From NCBI RefSeq assembly GCF_963422355.1, contig NC_085090.1, forward strand, positions 1,977,411-2,041,410: a stretch of 64,000 nt of DNA, given 5' to 3'. Shown here piece after piece: positions 41,480 to 52,500 of the stretch. Made by a program: the position numbers and the translations under genes. The stretch comes from Corticium candelabrum (taxonomy: Eukaryota; Porifera; Homoscleromorpha; Homosclerophorida; Plakinidae). The notes beneath the pieces were generated by a model, which ran no database searches, had not been told where the DNA came from, and saw only the letters and a program-made list of their open reading frames with translations. Each line of letters begins with the position of its first letter. Position 1 is the first letter of the stretch.

Positions 41480-42905
41480 AAGAAATGCAAAGCTATTGAA
41501 CCTTATCGCGTTTTTATCAGTGGTTCTTGTGGTGTAGGCAAGTCACATGTGATTAAGCTCAATCGTTCAGACACTATTAGACTGTTAACTTAAAGGACTG
41601 TCTGGTACAATAGAGCCTGATGACGTTATTGTGTTACTAACAGCACCTACCGGTGCTGCAGCGTTTGTAATATCTGGTATGACGCTACACTCTGCTCTAT
41701 TACTAGGTACTAGTAAATTTGGTGGTTTCCAGCCTCTAAACCATGACCGGTTAAACTCAGTACGTTGTAAGCTGTCACACTTAGCATTTCTAATAATTGA
41801 TGAGGTGAGTATGGTGGGTTCCAACATGTTACTACAAGTGTATAAAAGACTACAGCAAATTAAGGGAGTCCTACCTGGGAATACTTTTGCTGATGAGTAT
41901 ATTGGCTGTAGGGGATCTACACCAGTTATCGCCAGAGTGTCAATCCCCAGTGTTCATTGTTGTTAACGACAGTTACAGCAAGCTGTTACCGTTCAGGCTC
42001 TTAGTGGCTTGGTGAGTTTCAAATTATGGAGCTAACTGAGATAATGAGACAGAAAATTGACTCCAAATTTTGTGAACTGTTGTGCAGAGGAAGAACAGCC
42101 ACTCATACTGAACAGGATATAGATGAGCTCAGATCTAGGGAGGTTAGTCCAGACGCATCTAGTTATCCCACTGAAGCTCTCTATGTTTACAGGCTAAATG
42201 TAGATGTAGATGATCATAATAAGAACATGTTGAATGCTTTGGCTCCACATAGTCAGTAGTACTGTATTAAAGCTTATGATGCAAGAGCTGGTCAGACTAA
42301 CCACATTGATCTTTCAACTTTATCTGATAAGAGGTCAGACAATGGTGGCTTACACGGTTTGAAAGTAGTGGAGCTAAAGTCATGCTTACGACAAACGTTG
42401 ATGTTACAGACGGTCTAGTTAATGGTGCCAGAATTGAAGCAGTCAATGTTAGTTAATGGTGCTAGAGGTGAAGTAGTCAATGTTGTATCTGACAATGACG
42501 ATGCTCTTACACACATCCTTGTCAAGTTTGATCATCGTAATGTGGCAAACTATGAGGTCAGTTCGGACAACAACCTTATGGCTGTTCCTTTAAAACGACA
42601 TGAAGCAATAGTTCTAGCTAAGGGTAAACATAGTTCAGAAATTAGTCGATTGCTATTTCCTTTGACATTGGCCTGGGCCACAACCATTCACAAAGTGCAA
42701 GGACTTACATTAGACCAAATCGTAGTTGACATGAAAGGCGGTCGATTTAATTAATCCTGGATAGGCATATGTAGCATTTAGTCGTGTCAAAAACCTTGAG
42801 GATTTGTACATAGTCAACTTCAATAAAAAAGCCATTAAAGCTAGCGAGGACGTTAAGGCTGAGATGGAGAGATTAAATACAAATCTCTTCAGTCCCCTTC
42901 CAGTT
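41480..42905 (+). pseudogene. Helentron PIF1-like helicase domain
   Basis: Motif I reads VFISGSCGVGKSHVIK (about 41507-41560). Motif Ia is LLTAPTGAAAFVISGMTLHS. Motif II is LIIDEVSMVGSNMLLQVY (Walker B with DE). Later come LWELTEIMRQKIDSKFCELL, MLVNGARGEVVNVVSDND and motif VI region TLAWATTIHKVQGLTLDQIV, then AFSRVKNLEDLYIVNF. The order matches PIF1 family superfamily-1B helicases. Stops or shifts occur near 41590, 41965, 42010, 42257, 42418 and 42752. Confidence 0.85.
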
Positions 42906-42915
42906 TAAATTATAC

Positions 42916-43584
42916 ATGTCCACACAACTACATTATACTCTTGCACTGCTCAATGTCAGGTCACTATACGTCAAGTTGGCTAATATTGACTGTGATGACT
43001 CACTTGCATGTGCTAGTATTCCTTGTTTTACTGAGACATGGCTTACTCCGCAGATGGAAACTCCTTGTGTTCGTGATAAGTGCCAAGCTGCTAGAGCAGA
43101 CTGTCTATCTGGTGATAACAAAGATGGTGTACTTGTTAGCTTCTCTGACACCATCAGACTTGGTGATTGCAATAATGCTTCATTAGAGAATAATGCTATA
43201 GAGATCATGGTAACTGTACTCAGGTTACCTAGTGGACAGTGTTTTCGACTAACGGTTATCTATAGATCACCATCTGTTTCAGCTGATACTGTGTGTCTAA
43301 CAACTATGACCAATCTGTTAAGGTATTCACAATTCCTCCCATGGTGTCAATTATTACGGGCGATTTCAATGAAGATTTGTTAATTAAAACCAGACTCCAA
43401 ACTAGCATGTCTCACGAGTCAATTTGGATATTCTCAATAGGTACACACTCCTACTAAAGACAGGACTACTCTTATAGACCATATTTACTGCAATAATTTA
43501 ACACCAGAATGTGTTGACATTTATTTTGAAGATATGTACTACTCAGAACACGATGTCATCTTTTGCACCATACCACTCTCCTAA
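42916..43584 (+). pseudogene. Helentron AP-type endonuclease domain
   Basis: Starting just after the helicase stop, the frame gives LALLNVRSLYVKLANIDCDD, IPCFTETWLTPQME (Glu of the ETWL motif), LTVIYRSPSVSADT, then after a shift ITGDFNEDLL, TTLIDHIYCNN and SEHDVIFCTIPLS to the stop at 43582-43584. N-xRS, E-TWL, YRSP, GDFN and (S/D)HD are the canonical blocks of exonuclease-endonuclease-phosphatase domains of non-LTR elements and Helentrons. One frameshift near 43330 and a stop near 43440 disable it. Confidence 0.85.
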
Positions 43585-44033
43585 ACAGTTGCATTAATAC
43601 AACACTTGATTGCTTCTACATACTGGTATTGTGAATAGCTGAAAAGTAGCTTGTAACTACTTTCAATGTTTACGAAACCATGACAACCAGTGGTAATCAT
43701 ATATAGATTAATTAACATAGTTGCTTGGTAAATAGATTCTGAACAGTAACTGTAGTAATGGAGTTAGTATTGGAGTCAGAACATGTCGGGAACATGATGT
43801 CATCGTTTGCTCCATACCACTCTCCTAAACAGTTGCATTAATAGAACACTTGATTGCTTCTACATACTGGTATTGTGAATAGCTGAAAAAGTAGCTTGTA
43901 ACTACTTTCAATGTTTATGAAACCATGACAACCAGCGGTAATCATATATAGATTAATTAACATAGTTGCTTGGTACATAGATTCTGAACAGTAACTGTAG
44001 TAATGGAGTTAGTGTTGGAGTCAGAACACGTTG
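43546..44033. repeat. Tandem duplication, unit 244 bp
   Basis: Copies are 43546-43789 and 43790-44033, about 95% alike by eye, each beginning gaacacgatgtcatc or gaacatgatgtcatc and containing tatatagattaattaacata. The first copy includes the last codons of the endonuclease; the second contains the same codons without the rest of the gene. This marks the 3' region of the Helentron. Confidence 0.92.
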
Positions 44034-45061
44034 GCTGAATCATTACATCAATTTGTTGCTGATAGCTAGTGTAGTTCTATTATTTTATCTAGCAACAGGC
44101 TCAGTAATAGATCACATTCTGCCAGCTGTTATATCTTACACACTTTAACTTGTTATGCTCCTACTATAGTAATAGCAGGCAGTCACGTGACCTACCTCCA
44201 CTTTGACCTGTGACCATTTCACCCACATCATGCGTTTCTGTCATACGATTTTGTCATAGCGCGACTAATCACCTTCAAGCTGCATACTGGCCGAGGGTTT
44301 GCACTTCTAGTGCTTCATTATTTTTAGGTGTATTGTATGTAGATTACGGGAAAACCGTCGAACATGTATTTATAGCTGTTGCGTAGATTGCAGTATTTTT
44401 ATGTTTTGCTGATCAAAGGAATTGTTTTAAGGTTTATCATTAGTATAGTATGTTAGCTAGACGATGTAGACTAGAGGTAAGTAGATTAAGACTTGAGAGG
44501 CCAGACGATTCTATTTTTATGTATCGAGAAGAATTAATGTAAGTAGCTGTATATAGTTGTAGTTATGATGTGGTAATGACAGTCTTGGTTTGTAGGAGAG
44601 TAAGTGTTTGATACTACGGCAGGAATTATCTCGGAGTGTGCAATTACCTTGTCAGATAAAGGGGCGTGTTCCCTGTCCGGGAAGTTCCCCTTTTGGGGAA
44701 ACTCCCCGTAGTTGAAATCAACTTTTTCTGTTGGGGAGACAACGTGCTACTTGTGTGCCAAATGGCGCTTCGAAATTCGCAAGGACGTATTTACAATCGA
44801 TTTTCTTCTTGCTCTAAGTGCATGGCAATGTCTGCGAGGCCCGACAAAACAAAGAACCTGAAAATCAAAGGGGTAATTACGTATCTTTGTAACCTTATGA
44901 ACACGATGGGAATCAACGCAATACCAACACGAAGGCATTATGTCAAAAGTCATCTTGCAAAAAGTTGGCTAACACGTACTACCGTCATTATGGTGCGTTC
45001 GAATACTAGTTCTAGAACTAGAATTGGCGAGGGGAGCAAAGTTTATAGCGTTCGATTTTAT
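44034..45061. other. Interval with repeat A copy 2 and no assigned gene
   Basis: Repeat A lies at 44245-44320. A hairpin-like gttccccttttggggaaac occurs at 44683-44701. An open frame 44666-45118 (150 codons) includes a Cys pair (SSCSKCMAM) but no family I know; its end lies in repeat B. Confidence 0.4.
44245..44320. repeat. Dispersed repeat A, copy 2
   Basis: Second copy of the sequence at 26761-26838, same orientation, with scattered substitutions. Confidence 0.75.
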
Positions 45062-45252
45062 ACCTGCCATCTCACACAGTTGTTGCATGGTCTGATGGTA
45101 GCTACAGCAGCATTGTAGAACGTACAGTCGCAAGAAACATCTAATCTAGCGCGGTTGTCCGAGAAGTGTGTGATTGACCACGCATGCGCATGTACTGTGT
45201 ACGCATCCGGCATATTGCTATCACGTGACTCTCGAGTTCTACGTACCCCAAC
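45062..45252. repeat. Dispersed repeat B, copy 2
   Basis: Second copy of the sequence at 27264-27436. Copy 2 has about 18 additional bases (tattgctatcacgtgactct region, 45214-45233). It is followed directly by the 16-bp minisatellite. Confidence 0.85.
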
Positions 45253-45277
45253 ATGCCGTGGCCGAGAAGGGTCATGC

Positions 45278-45641
45278 AAGGTCGCTTTTTTGCAAGGTCG
45301 CTTTTTTGCAAGGTCGCTTTTTTGCAAGGTCGCTTTTTTGCAAGGTGCGTTGGCCGAGAAGGGTCATGCAAGGTCGGTTTTTTGCAAAGTCGGTTTTTTG
45401 CAAGGTCGCTTTTTTGCGAGGTCGCTTTTTTGCAAGGTCGGTTTTTTGCAAGGTCGGTTTTTTGCAAGGTCGGTTTTTTGCAAGGTCGATTTTTTGCAAG
45501 GTCGGGTTTTTGCAAGGTCGCTTTTTTGCAAAGTCGCTTTTTTGCAAGGTCGGTTTTTTGCAAGGTCGATTTTTTGCAAGGTCGGGTTTTTGCAAGGTCG
45601 CTTTTTTGCAAGGTCGGTTTTTTGCAAGGTCGGGTTTTTGC
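45278..45641. repeat. 16-bp minisatellite with higher-order pattern
   Basis: The unit is aaggtcgcttttttgc, about 21 copies in two blocks (4, then 17). Each block is preceded by ggccgagaagggtcatgc (45259 and 45352). The sixth base varies (c, g, a or a gg-for-gt variant), and the order g, a, gg, c repeats at units 7-10 and 12-15 of the second block, showing multi-unit duplication. Because 16 is not a multiple of three, all six frames stay open for long; the resulting Lys/Cys or Phe/Gly-rich frames (45141-45801) are not genes. Confidence 0.95.
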
Positions 45642-46740
45642 AGTGACAAGCTACTGCCGTGATACTGTGACTGTTTGTATTTACGTTGCTAGTCTGAAAA
45701 GAACTGCTCTAGCTGTTGTAGGGTGCCAATACGGTCTCGCCCACGCATTTCTCACGCCTACTCCCCGCAATGTTTTCTTTCTGACGGCACTCACGCAGTG
45801 ATTGTTCAAAGGGAACGGTCTGAGACGTGAAAATGGCTCGCTAGATTTGATACTTTTATGGAGATGTAGTATCTTGCTGAGTTTCGTGGCTGTTTACGAG
45901 CAATTTGTGTAGAACTCTGCAAGAGCATTTCGTGTAACACGCACGTTTCCTGGCAACCATTTGCCACCCAAGTCTGATATCCAACACCTGGCTGCTCTGT
46001 AATTCAATCTAGCTAAGTCAGCCAACAACCTCAACACACAGTCACTGCACATGTTTCTACACAGTCGACCTGGCAAGTGCGTTATTTGCGTAGGCGAGGT
46101 CAAAATTTATTTCTAATATCCGGGGATTATGCGCTTGCTGCAGAGGAGACGCCTGATCGTTTTAGCAAAAACGAGGACCGTTACAACCAGCAACGTGTGC
46201 TGAAACTATGGATATTGTTAAATGTCTATCATTTGTACGAGTTTGACTGGAATCAGCTGCGTTTCAGATGGGAAGGAGCGCGAACACCTCCGGGGGGGGG
46301 TAGGTGACTTCTTGTCTGTGCACTTTTGTCTCTTGGGCTATTTCTGTTTGAAATCGCATGTAACAAGTAGAAGACACGAATTAACGTTACTGGTGATTTT
46401 ATGATGTTGTGTGCACTGGCGTTTTTCACCAATTCAGGTGTAGCAAAGCGCCCCACCTAGCGACCGTCGTCACGCACGGGGAAGTGTGTAGAGACCACAT
46501 TTCTGCGCCTGAGCAGTAGTTGGCCGGCTTCTCGATTTGCAATCGATTAGAGCTGATTATCTTGTGTCTGTTCAGCGACTTTCTTGATCTGGGTCGCGTT
46601 TCTAGTTGTGTAGTTGTATTTACCAATAGTTCTTGGATTTTATTTACTGCAACAGGTAGGTGACAACTATGCCTACTCTTATTGCCGTTTTCTAACTTTG
46701 ACAATAAAATTTGTATTGCAAGAATAGTCCTAGATTTTCC
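45642..46740. other. Interval without recognisable genes
   Basis: Only short frames on both strands. A g-run with cacctccgggggggg occurs near 46288-46302. Nothing assigned. Confidence 0.35.
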
Positions 46741-46758
46741 AGTGTTTATCAACACTAA

Positions 46759-47054
46759 AATGAGCAGGTGGAAGAGAGGAGAGGATGTTCACCCAGGGAG
46801 GAATTGTGTGTCATGTAGTGTTTGTGGAGGCAGATTTCATCATCCAGACAACTGGAATGAAGAATTCAAGGAGTGGATCATGACGTCATCTCAGCTTGAT
46901 ATGCAGTCTTGCTTGTTTCCAAAGTGTAGTAGATAGTTGAGAAGGAAGTGGGAAATTTTTTGCATATGTGTGCAAATGGATGCAGATGTGCCAAGAGAAT
47001 TTGAGGAAGAAGAGCCCTCATCATCTGATTCTTTGTCGCCAAGTATCTATTGAC
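46759..47054 (+). pseudogene. Short Cys/His-rich reading frame, unassigned
   Basis: From an ATG at 46759 the frame gives MSRWKRGEDVHPGRNCVSCS, VCGGRFHHPDNWNEEFKEW, CLFPKCS, a tag stop at 46936, then stays open in the same frame as RKWEIFCICVQMDADVPREF and EEEEPSSSDSLSPS to a stop at 47052-47054. Cys/His pairs suggest a small zinc-binding domain followed by an acidic tail. One in-frame stop inside otherwise protein-like sequence suggests a decayed N-terminal exon. Family unknown. Confidence 0.35.
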
Positions 47055-47239
47055 TGTTGTGGCTTCATACTATCATTGTACTCATGTGTTCATCATTTGT
47101 GCGACCAGAAGAAAGTCCATTTTACTCCTTCAAAATCCAAATTTATCAGAGAGAGTCATTTCCTAGAGGTTGTTGAAATAAATTTTAATTTATTTATTCT
47201 AAATAAATGTTTTGTAATGAGTTGTAGACTATCTTAACA

Positions 47240-47342
47240 ACAACAGCAATAATAATAATTATTATTATTATCCCAGGTAAAAATAATAATGAAAATAATT
47301 AATAATGACAATAATAATGAGAAATTATAATAATAAATAATG
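47240..47342. repeat. AAT/ATT-rich imperfect microsatellite
   Basis: Runs of aataat, ttattattatta and ataataatg with interruptions. Confidence 0.9.
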
Positions 47343-47637
47343 TATATGCACACAAACAAGTTCTGTGTACTATGTCTTCATGAGATGTTGTGTCATTTCA
47401 AGGTTACTGAGATGTTGCAGAGCTCATTTGACAGCAAAGACCTGGAAAGATCTACTCCAACTAACGTGAAATCACTTGATAGAATTGAGACACGGAGTAC
47501 TTCAAATTATTGTCTTTGCTTGGTTCATAAGCTTGCGTGTGCAATGTTTGTGTTATGGAGTTTTATGAATGTTAGAGCGGTGACCATACCCTGAACAGAA
47601 TCTAGGTATAGTTGACAACTACATCACACTATAGTTC

Positions 47638-48018
47638 TTACAAGTTAGAGAAAACAAAGAAAAAACGTTTCTGGTGCACTGAAAGTACATTTGATGTGAC
47701 TAATTTCCGAAGGAACGAAACGTCTTGTATTAGCTGTGTCACACCTCCAAACTGCCCGTAGTCGTTCGCGAAAAAGATCTGTGCAAAACCGTCTGTTGAG
47801 GGGTTCGAATTCGACAATACCGTTGCAGTACAGGCGAATAGTGTCCCCACCATCTTGGAAAGTGTCGTAGTGTGTGTCACGCTCGTTCTCTTGAAGTAGT
47901 CGATTCTTTCAGAATGTCCATCCCACGCGACGACTAGGCACGCGAATTGGAAGAGAGCTTCTACGTCGATGCGATAATCCAAAAAAGATGTCTGTGTGGC
48001 TCTAGAGTACCCGTACAC
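47638..48018 (-). CDS. Hypothetical ORF, 126 codons, unassigned
   Basis: An open minus-strand frame contains DYRIDVEALFQFACLVVAWD and TTTLSKMVGTLFACTATVLS, with mixed hydrophobic helices. It shows no conserved motif I know, and no clear splice partners were found to the right. It lies upstream of, and divergent from, the HECT gene. Could be a chance frame. Confidence 0.25.
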   Translation of the reverse strand: MYGYSRATQTSFLDYRIDVEALFQFACLVVAWDGHSERIDYFKRTSVTHTTTLSKMVGTLFACTATVLSNSNPSTDGFAQIFFANDYGQFGGVTQLIQDVSFLRKLVTSNVLSVHQKRFFFVFSNL

Positions 48019-48327
48019 TGCAGTCTCGGATATCGAGTATCTGACTGTCCGAGGACGTACATATGATTATTTATTTATTACTTTCTTCCTCGAGTGCCCA
48101 ACCATCCAGGTGTACTCTTTTGCGGGGGCGCGGATGCTCTCGCTAGAAAATCTAGTGAGCGCCGTACCGCATTTGGCGGATCGACTGTACTGTACATGTT
48201 TCTACATGTTTCTTACTTTATTAGCTTATTAGACAACGCAGAACAATCTCAAATACAACAAAACTATCAATCTATTCCAATTTCATGTCAACAACCCCTA
48301 GGTACCAGACATCGGTCACTGTGACCA

Positions 48328-48455
48328 GTTTCTGCTGTGACGGTTTTCTGCTGTGATGGGTTTTCTGCTGTGACGGTTTTTTGCTGTGATGGGTTTCTGC
48401 TGTGACGTTTTTTTTCTGTAATGGATTTTCTGCTGTGACTGTTTTCTGCTTGTAA
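48328..48455. repeat. Minisatellite, unit about 17-18 bp
   Basis: Seven or so units alternate between ttttctgctgtgacgg and ttttctgctgtgatggg, with slips. It lies 60 bp upstream of the first predicted exon of the HECT gene. Minus-strand frames across it are artefacts. Confidence 0.9.
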
Positions 48456-48517
48456 TACTGCAAGATGTAGCGATCGAACACGCGTGCGTAATAGTCACAT
48501 GCACATGTCCAAGTCTG

Positions 48518-49446
48518 ATGTCTCGACAATCGGGCCGTGGAAGCAGAAAAGACTTTTTGAGCTTTCTGGCGTCCAAAATCGGTAAGGCCGTTCGCCGCAG
48601 ACTGCAATCATTATCTGAAACTCTTTACAGGTAGTAAAAACAGCATAGTTCGGCTCGCCGTTCTTGTTGTGCGATTTTCGACTACTGCAGTTGGAATATT
48701 ACATGCTATTTCGTTAGAACTAGACTTAGGATGCACGACTAGCATTCTGCTGCATTTGACCTTCTACGCGGATGCCCAGAATTCTTGGCAGCGCAGACGA
48801 AGGTTTATCCTTATTTGGTAAAAGAGGCGGTACATTCTAGGTTTGCGCGGGAATATGTTTGCCTGGTTTTGTGCAAACCACGTAATTTTAATCACAATGG
48901 TCACCTATGAAACGGTACATGCACCTATAATTTAGAGACAATATATTGTAAACTGCAGCACAAACCCTTACGAGTCACTCTAATTGTTGTTTCTGTAGCT
49001 ACAGCCTTAGTTCACTTCTGTTGTTGCGGCGCATGGCTCATTGATCTACATATTTCAGCGGTTAACATTTTACTATTTTAGGATATAAGCTAGAAGATGA
49101 GACAGAAGACTTGATGTCGTCCTCGTCCTCCTCAAAAACTGCCGTAGAGTCTGCTGCTCAGTTGCTGCGCGCTTGTGCAGCAACACAACGCCAGCTTAAG
49201 CAGCCCGGCTCCAGCGGCCTAAAACACAAAAAGCACAAGAAAGAGAATGTTGTGGTAAGTTCGCGCATGCAGTTGCATTTGCAGTTATTTTGAGCGAGTC
49301 TGTGTGCCTAGCTATGTATGTATGTATTTTTTAATTCTATTATTTGCTAAAGCATAATTGCCGAGCGTGATAAGGCTTCTAATCCGGGTCGCACAAACAG
49401 AAAGGGGCGTGGTCCTATATGGGCTATCGATCGAACTCTTGGTGTG

Positions 49447-49517
<71 letters not shown>

Positions 49518-52500
49518 ACACGAATCTCAAATTTCTCCTCCCCACGACTACGTTTCATGATAAGACCTACTTCAAAAAATCGTTTTCGTGTCCGACTACA
49601 GTTTAGTCTAGGAACGATTCGTGCAAGTGAGCAAACTGCGACGGAAAAGCGTCATGAAGTTCAGTCGCCCTATCCTTTTGTATTGTAGCTAGGGATTGTG
49701 TGTACTTGACAACCAAGAAACACCTTCAGATGCTGACTGGTAACCAGTAGGAGCTCAACAAACCACCTGTCTAGAGGAATGCATCAAGTTCAGTTGCTTT
49801 AGCTATCGTTTTGAACAATGACCTGTCAGAATACGCCTCAATTGTGAGTGCATACTCAGCTAAACTGAATTGATCACGATTGCCAAACGACGACTACTTG
49901 GCATACATACGTAGTCTAGCTACGAAGTTTGCATGTTTACTTGCATGACAGGATTACAACAAGTACGTATTGTTTAGCTAGGACGTTTCGGTAGACGGTC
50001 AGAAAACTCCGTTGCGATGTGTTACGCACCAACGCAAGGCGCCACCTACGGATACCGTACTACGTAAATTGTGCGTTTGCGTTACTAGGACGCGTGGAAA
50101 ATTCCATGGTTGCATATAGTGTACAACTGTGTAAATAGTGTTGTGTTATACGTGATTACGCCTTTGCTATATCAAAGACCAGGAAACGTTTCTATAGCAT
50201 GTTGACTAGCCCATTGCCCGGTAGCGTTATGTGAGATTGGCCTCATGGCTACATACGGCTCCCTAAAAATTCAAAAAATCCCCGTATACGCTAACCGCCT
50301 AGCAACATACATTGCCGTAATAAGTAATAAATTCTGAATCTTTTCGTTAGTAACTCGTTTCTATAGCGACAATTTAAAATTTTAATGCATCTAATAACTA
50401 ATGCAAAGGCAAAAAATCACTATAATTATAATTAGTACATGGCACAAAATACTATGATCAATCTAATTCGCTCAATATGCTGTATAGCACATGCACAAAC
50501 AGATAAAAACCTGTACTGAGTCGTTGCGCTCCTGTAAGCATTACCAGAGGAAGTCACGTGGCAACGTTCTTTGTTTTACGTTTCAATATGGCGTGCGATC
50601 TCTGCCAAAACTCCCACAACGCAAACAGACGTCGGTAGCACAACGCAAACAGACTTCGGTAGCACAACGCAAACAACACGCATGCAGTTGCTTACTCATA
50701 CGCATGCTCTAGAGCCTGCAGACTTTGCAGTACACTGTGGACAACGTTGAGCTTCCGTTCGGCCTCAAATAGACACCACTTGAGTCTAGTACGTACCCAT
50801 ATAGAGAAGAGTTGATTGTACATGCAAGTTATTGGTGGTAAAGAAGATTAAAGCTGAATTTACAATATGCAAACGCTTGAGCGTCGCGTCGCGTGTGTCC
50901 AGTCGCGTTGTCTTGCGTGGGAGTGGCACGTATCGCGTCACACGCGTCGTACCATTCACAATACGATTTCAGCGCGCCGTAGACGTCGCTGCCTGAATTA
51001 TTGAACTGACCACTCGCGCTTCGATTATCTACTAGCAGAACTCTGCCGGAACCCCCAGCTTGCTCAAAATCAATTTCTAGGCGTTCTCCCATGCACGCAG
51101 GTCTTTGTACGTCTTGCAGTTGATCATCCACAAGCAAGGACAGCTCCCTACACAATCTATAGACCGCTCAACGTCGAGTACAGCGCCCAAATCAATAATC
51201 ATTGCCCACAGAAGCCACACGTGCATTTTTAGTTGGCTGTGATTGGTCGAAATCAAGGTGATACTTCAGACGCGTCGTGTACAGCTTCCGGTTCGACGCT
51301 CCAATAGAACTCGGTTCTATATCTCTACGTACGCGTCGCGTCCTTCGCGCGTCGCGTCGCGTAGGCCATTAACAATTTGAATTTTTATGACGCGACGGGA
51401 CGCTCAAGCGTTCTCATATTGTAAATGCAGCTTCAGCCGGCTCACCGGGCCTGCGTCTCACGCTCTGCGGCGGTAGCGTCGGCTAGAGTGTGTGCAAATA
51501 TAGGAAGAGATGCGGATGCGGATGGGGATGAGGATGCTAGAAGCAGCACTCTGGCTAGACTAGACTCTGATCTAGACCCTCCAGGTCTTGGAAGCGCGTA
51601 TTTCCGAAAGACAGTCTAATACCTTATTGGCATACTGGAAACCGCAAAGGTGTCAGTGGTAACACAAATATCCTATTAATATCAATTTGAACCCCAAAAG
51701 TTTAGACCTCTTGTTACGCCACTGGCTCAGTGCTGTGGTATTTTCATTGTCGTTTAGTCCATATGATCAGAAAGCAGCAGCAACATCAGCAGCCAGTTTG
51801 AACTAAAAATAATTTAATTAATTAATTACCATTTTACCAGAGACAGGAAACAGCACGAGCAACTTCTTCCGTTCCGATTTGTTATTCCAACTTCTTCCTT
51901 CTGCCATCTATTCCAGACAACTCTGTCGGAAAAGGTGGAAGAAAAAGTGATGCTGTATGCATGTTGTTGTATGTTGTGCAAAAGTTGTATGCATAGTTTG
52001 TAAACCTATATACATTTACATATGAACATTATTCTTATGTGCAGGTGGATCTGAAACTCATTATCGTTACTTTTACTGCTCTAAATTTTTACTATATATT
52101 TTTGAATATTTAGTTGTTGTCCTGCTGTCTTCTTCAAAAAAGAAACGGAAAAAGGGTTGAGAAATCTCACTACGTAGAAGTAGTTTGCAGAAGTCTGGCA
52201 AGCTACGGTGAAGTAGTCGCAAAGTGCATGAAAGCGCTAGATGTAGAAGCAGCAGCAGATGATGAAGAAGAAGAAGAAGAAGTACACGAGAATTATGTTC
52301 TTACGACACCTGCTGGCATTGTTATTTCGCATCATGACAGCCATTGGACACTTGGATCATACAAAGCTCAAAAACGGCCGATAGGACAATTACGTGTTGG
52401 ATTATGTAGAAAAGTAAGCATGCAACTAACCGCACTGCATCGTTTATGCATGCTTTGGGCCTAATTGGCAGTTTTGTTATACAGGACAGCATTAATCACA

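Larger units (their letters stand above)
37631..43584 (+). mobile_element. Helentron (Helitron-like rolling-circle transposon), interrupted and decayed
   Basis: The segment carries, in one direction, an OTU-type protease domain, a HUH replication initiator, a PIF1-like helicase and an AP-type endonuclease domain. OTU and endonuclease modules attached to Rep/helicase define animal Helentrons (Helitron2 group). The coding region is split into frames 37631-38035, 38313-39098, 39099-39494, 40186-40943, 40944-41474, 41480-42905 and 42916-43584 by stops, frameshifts, a 34-bp duplication and a roughly 690-bp insertion. The precise termini were not identified. A 244-bp tandem repeat sits at the 3' side. 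Confidence 0.85.

Noticed and set aside
45278..45641. Regular short repeats resembling a CRISPR array
   Set aside because: Units are contiguous with no unique spacers, in a eukaryotic context with no cas genes.
45141..45801. Several long overlapping Cys/Lys- or Phe/Gly-rich reading frames on both strands
   Set aside because: They are produced by the 16-bp minisatellite, which lacks stops in all frames. Repetition, not coding, explains them.
48272..48607. Minus-strand Lys/Gln-rich frames
   Set aside because: They translate a 17-18-bp minisatellite.
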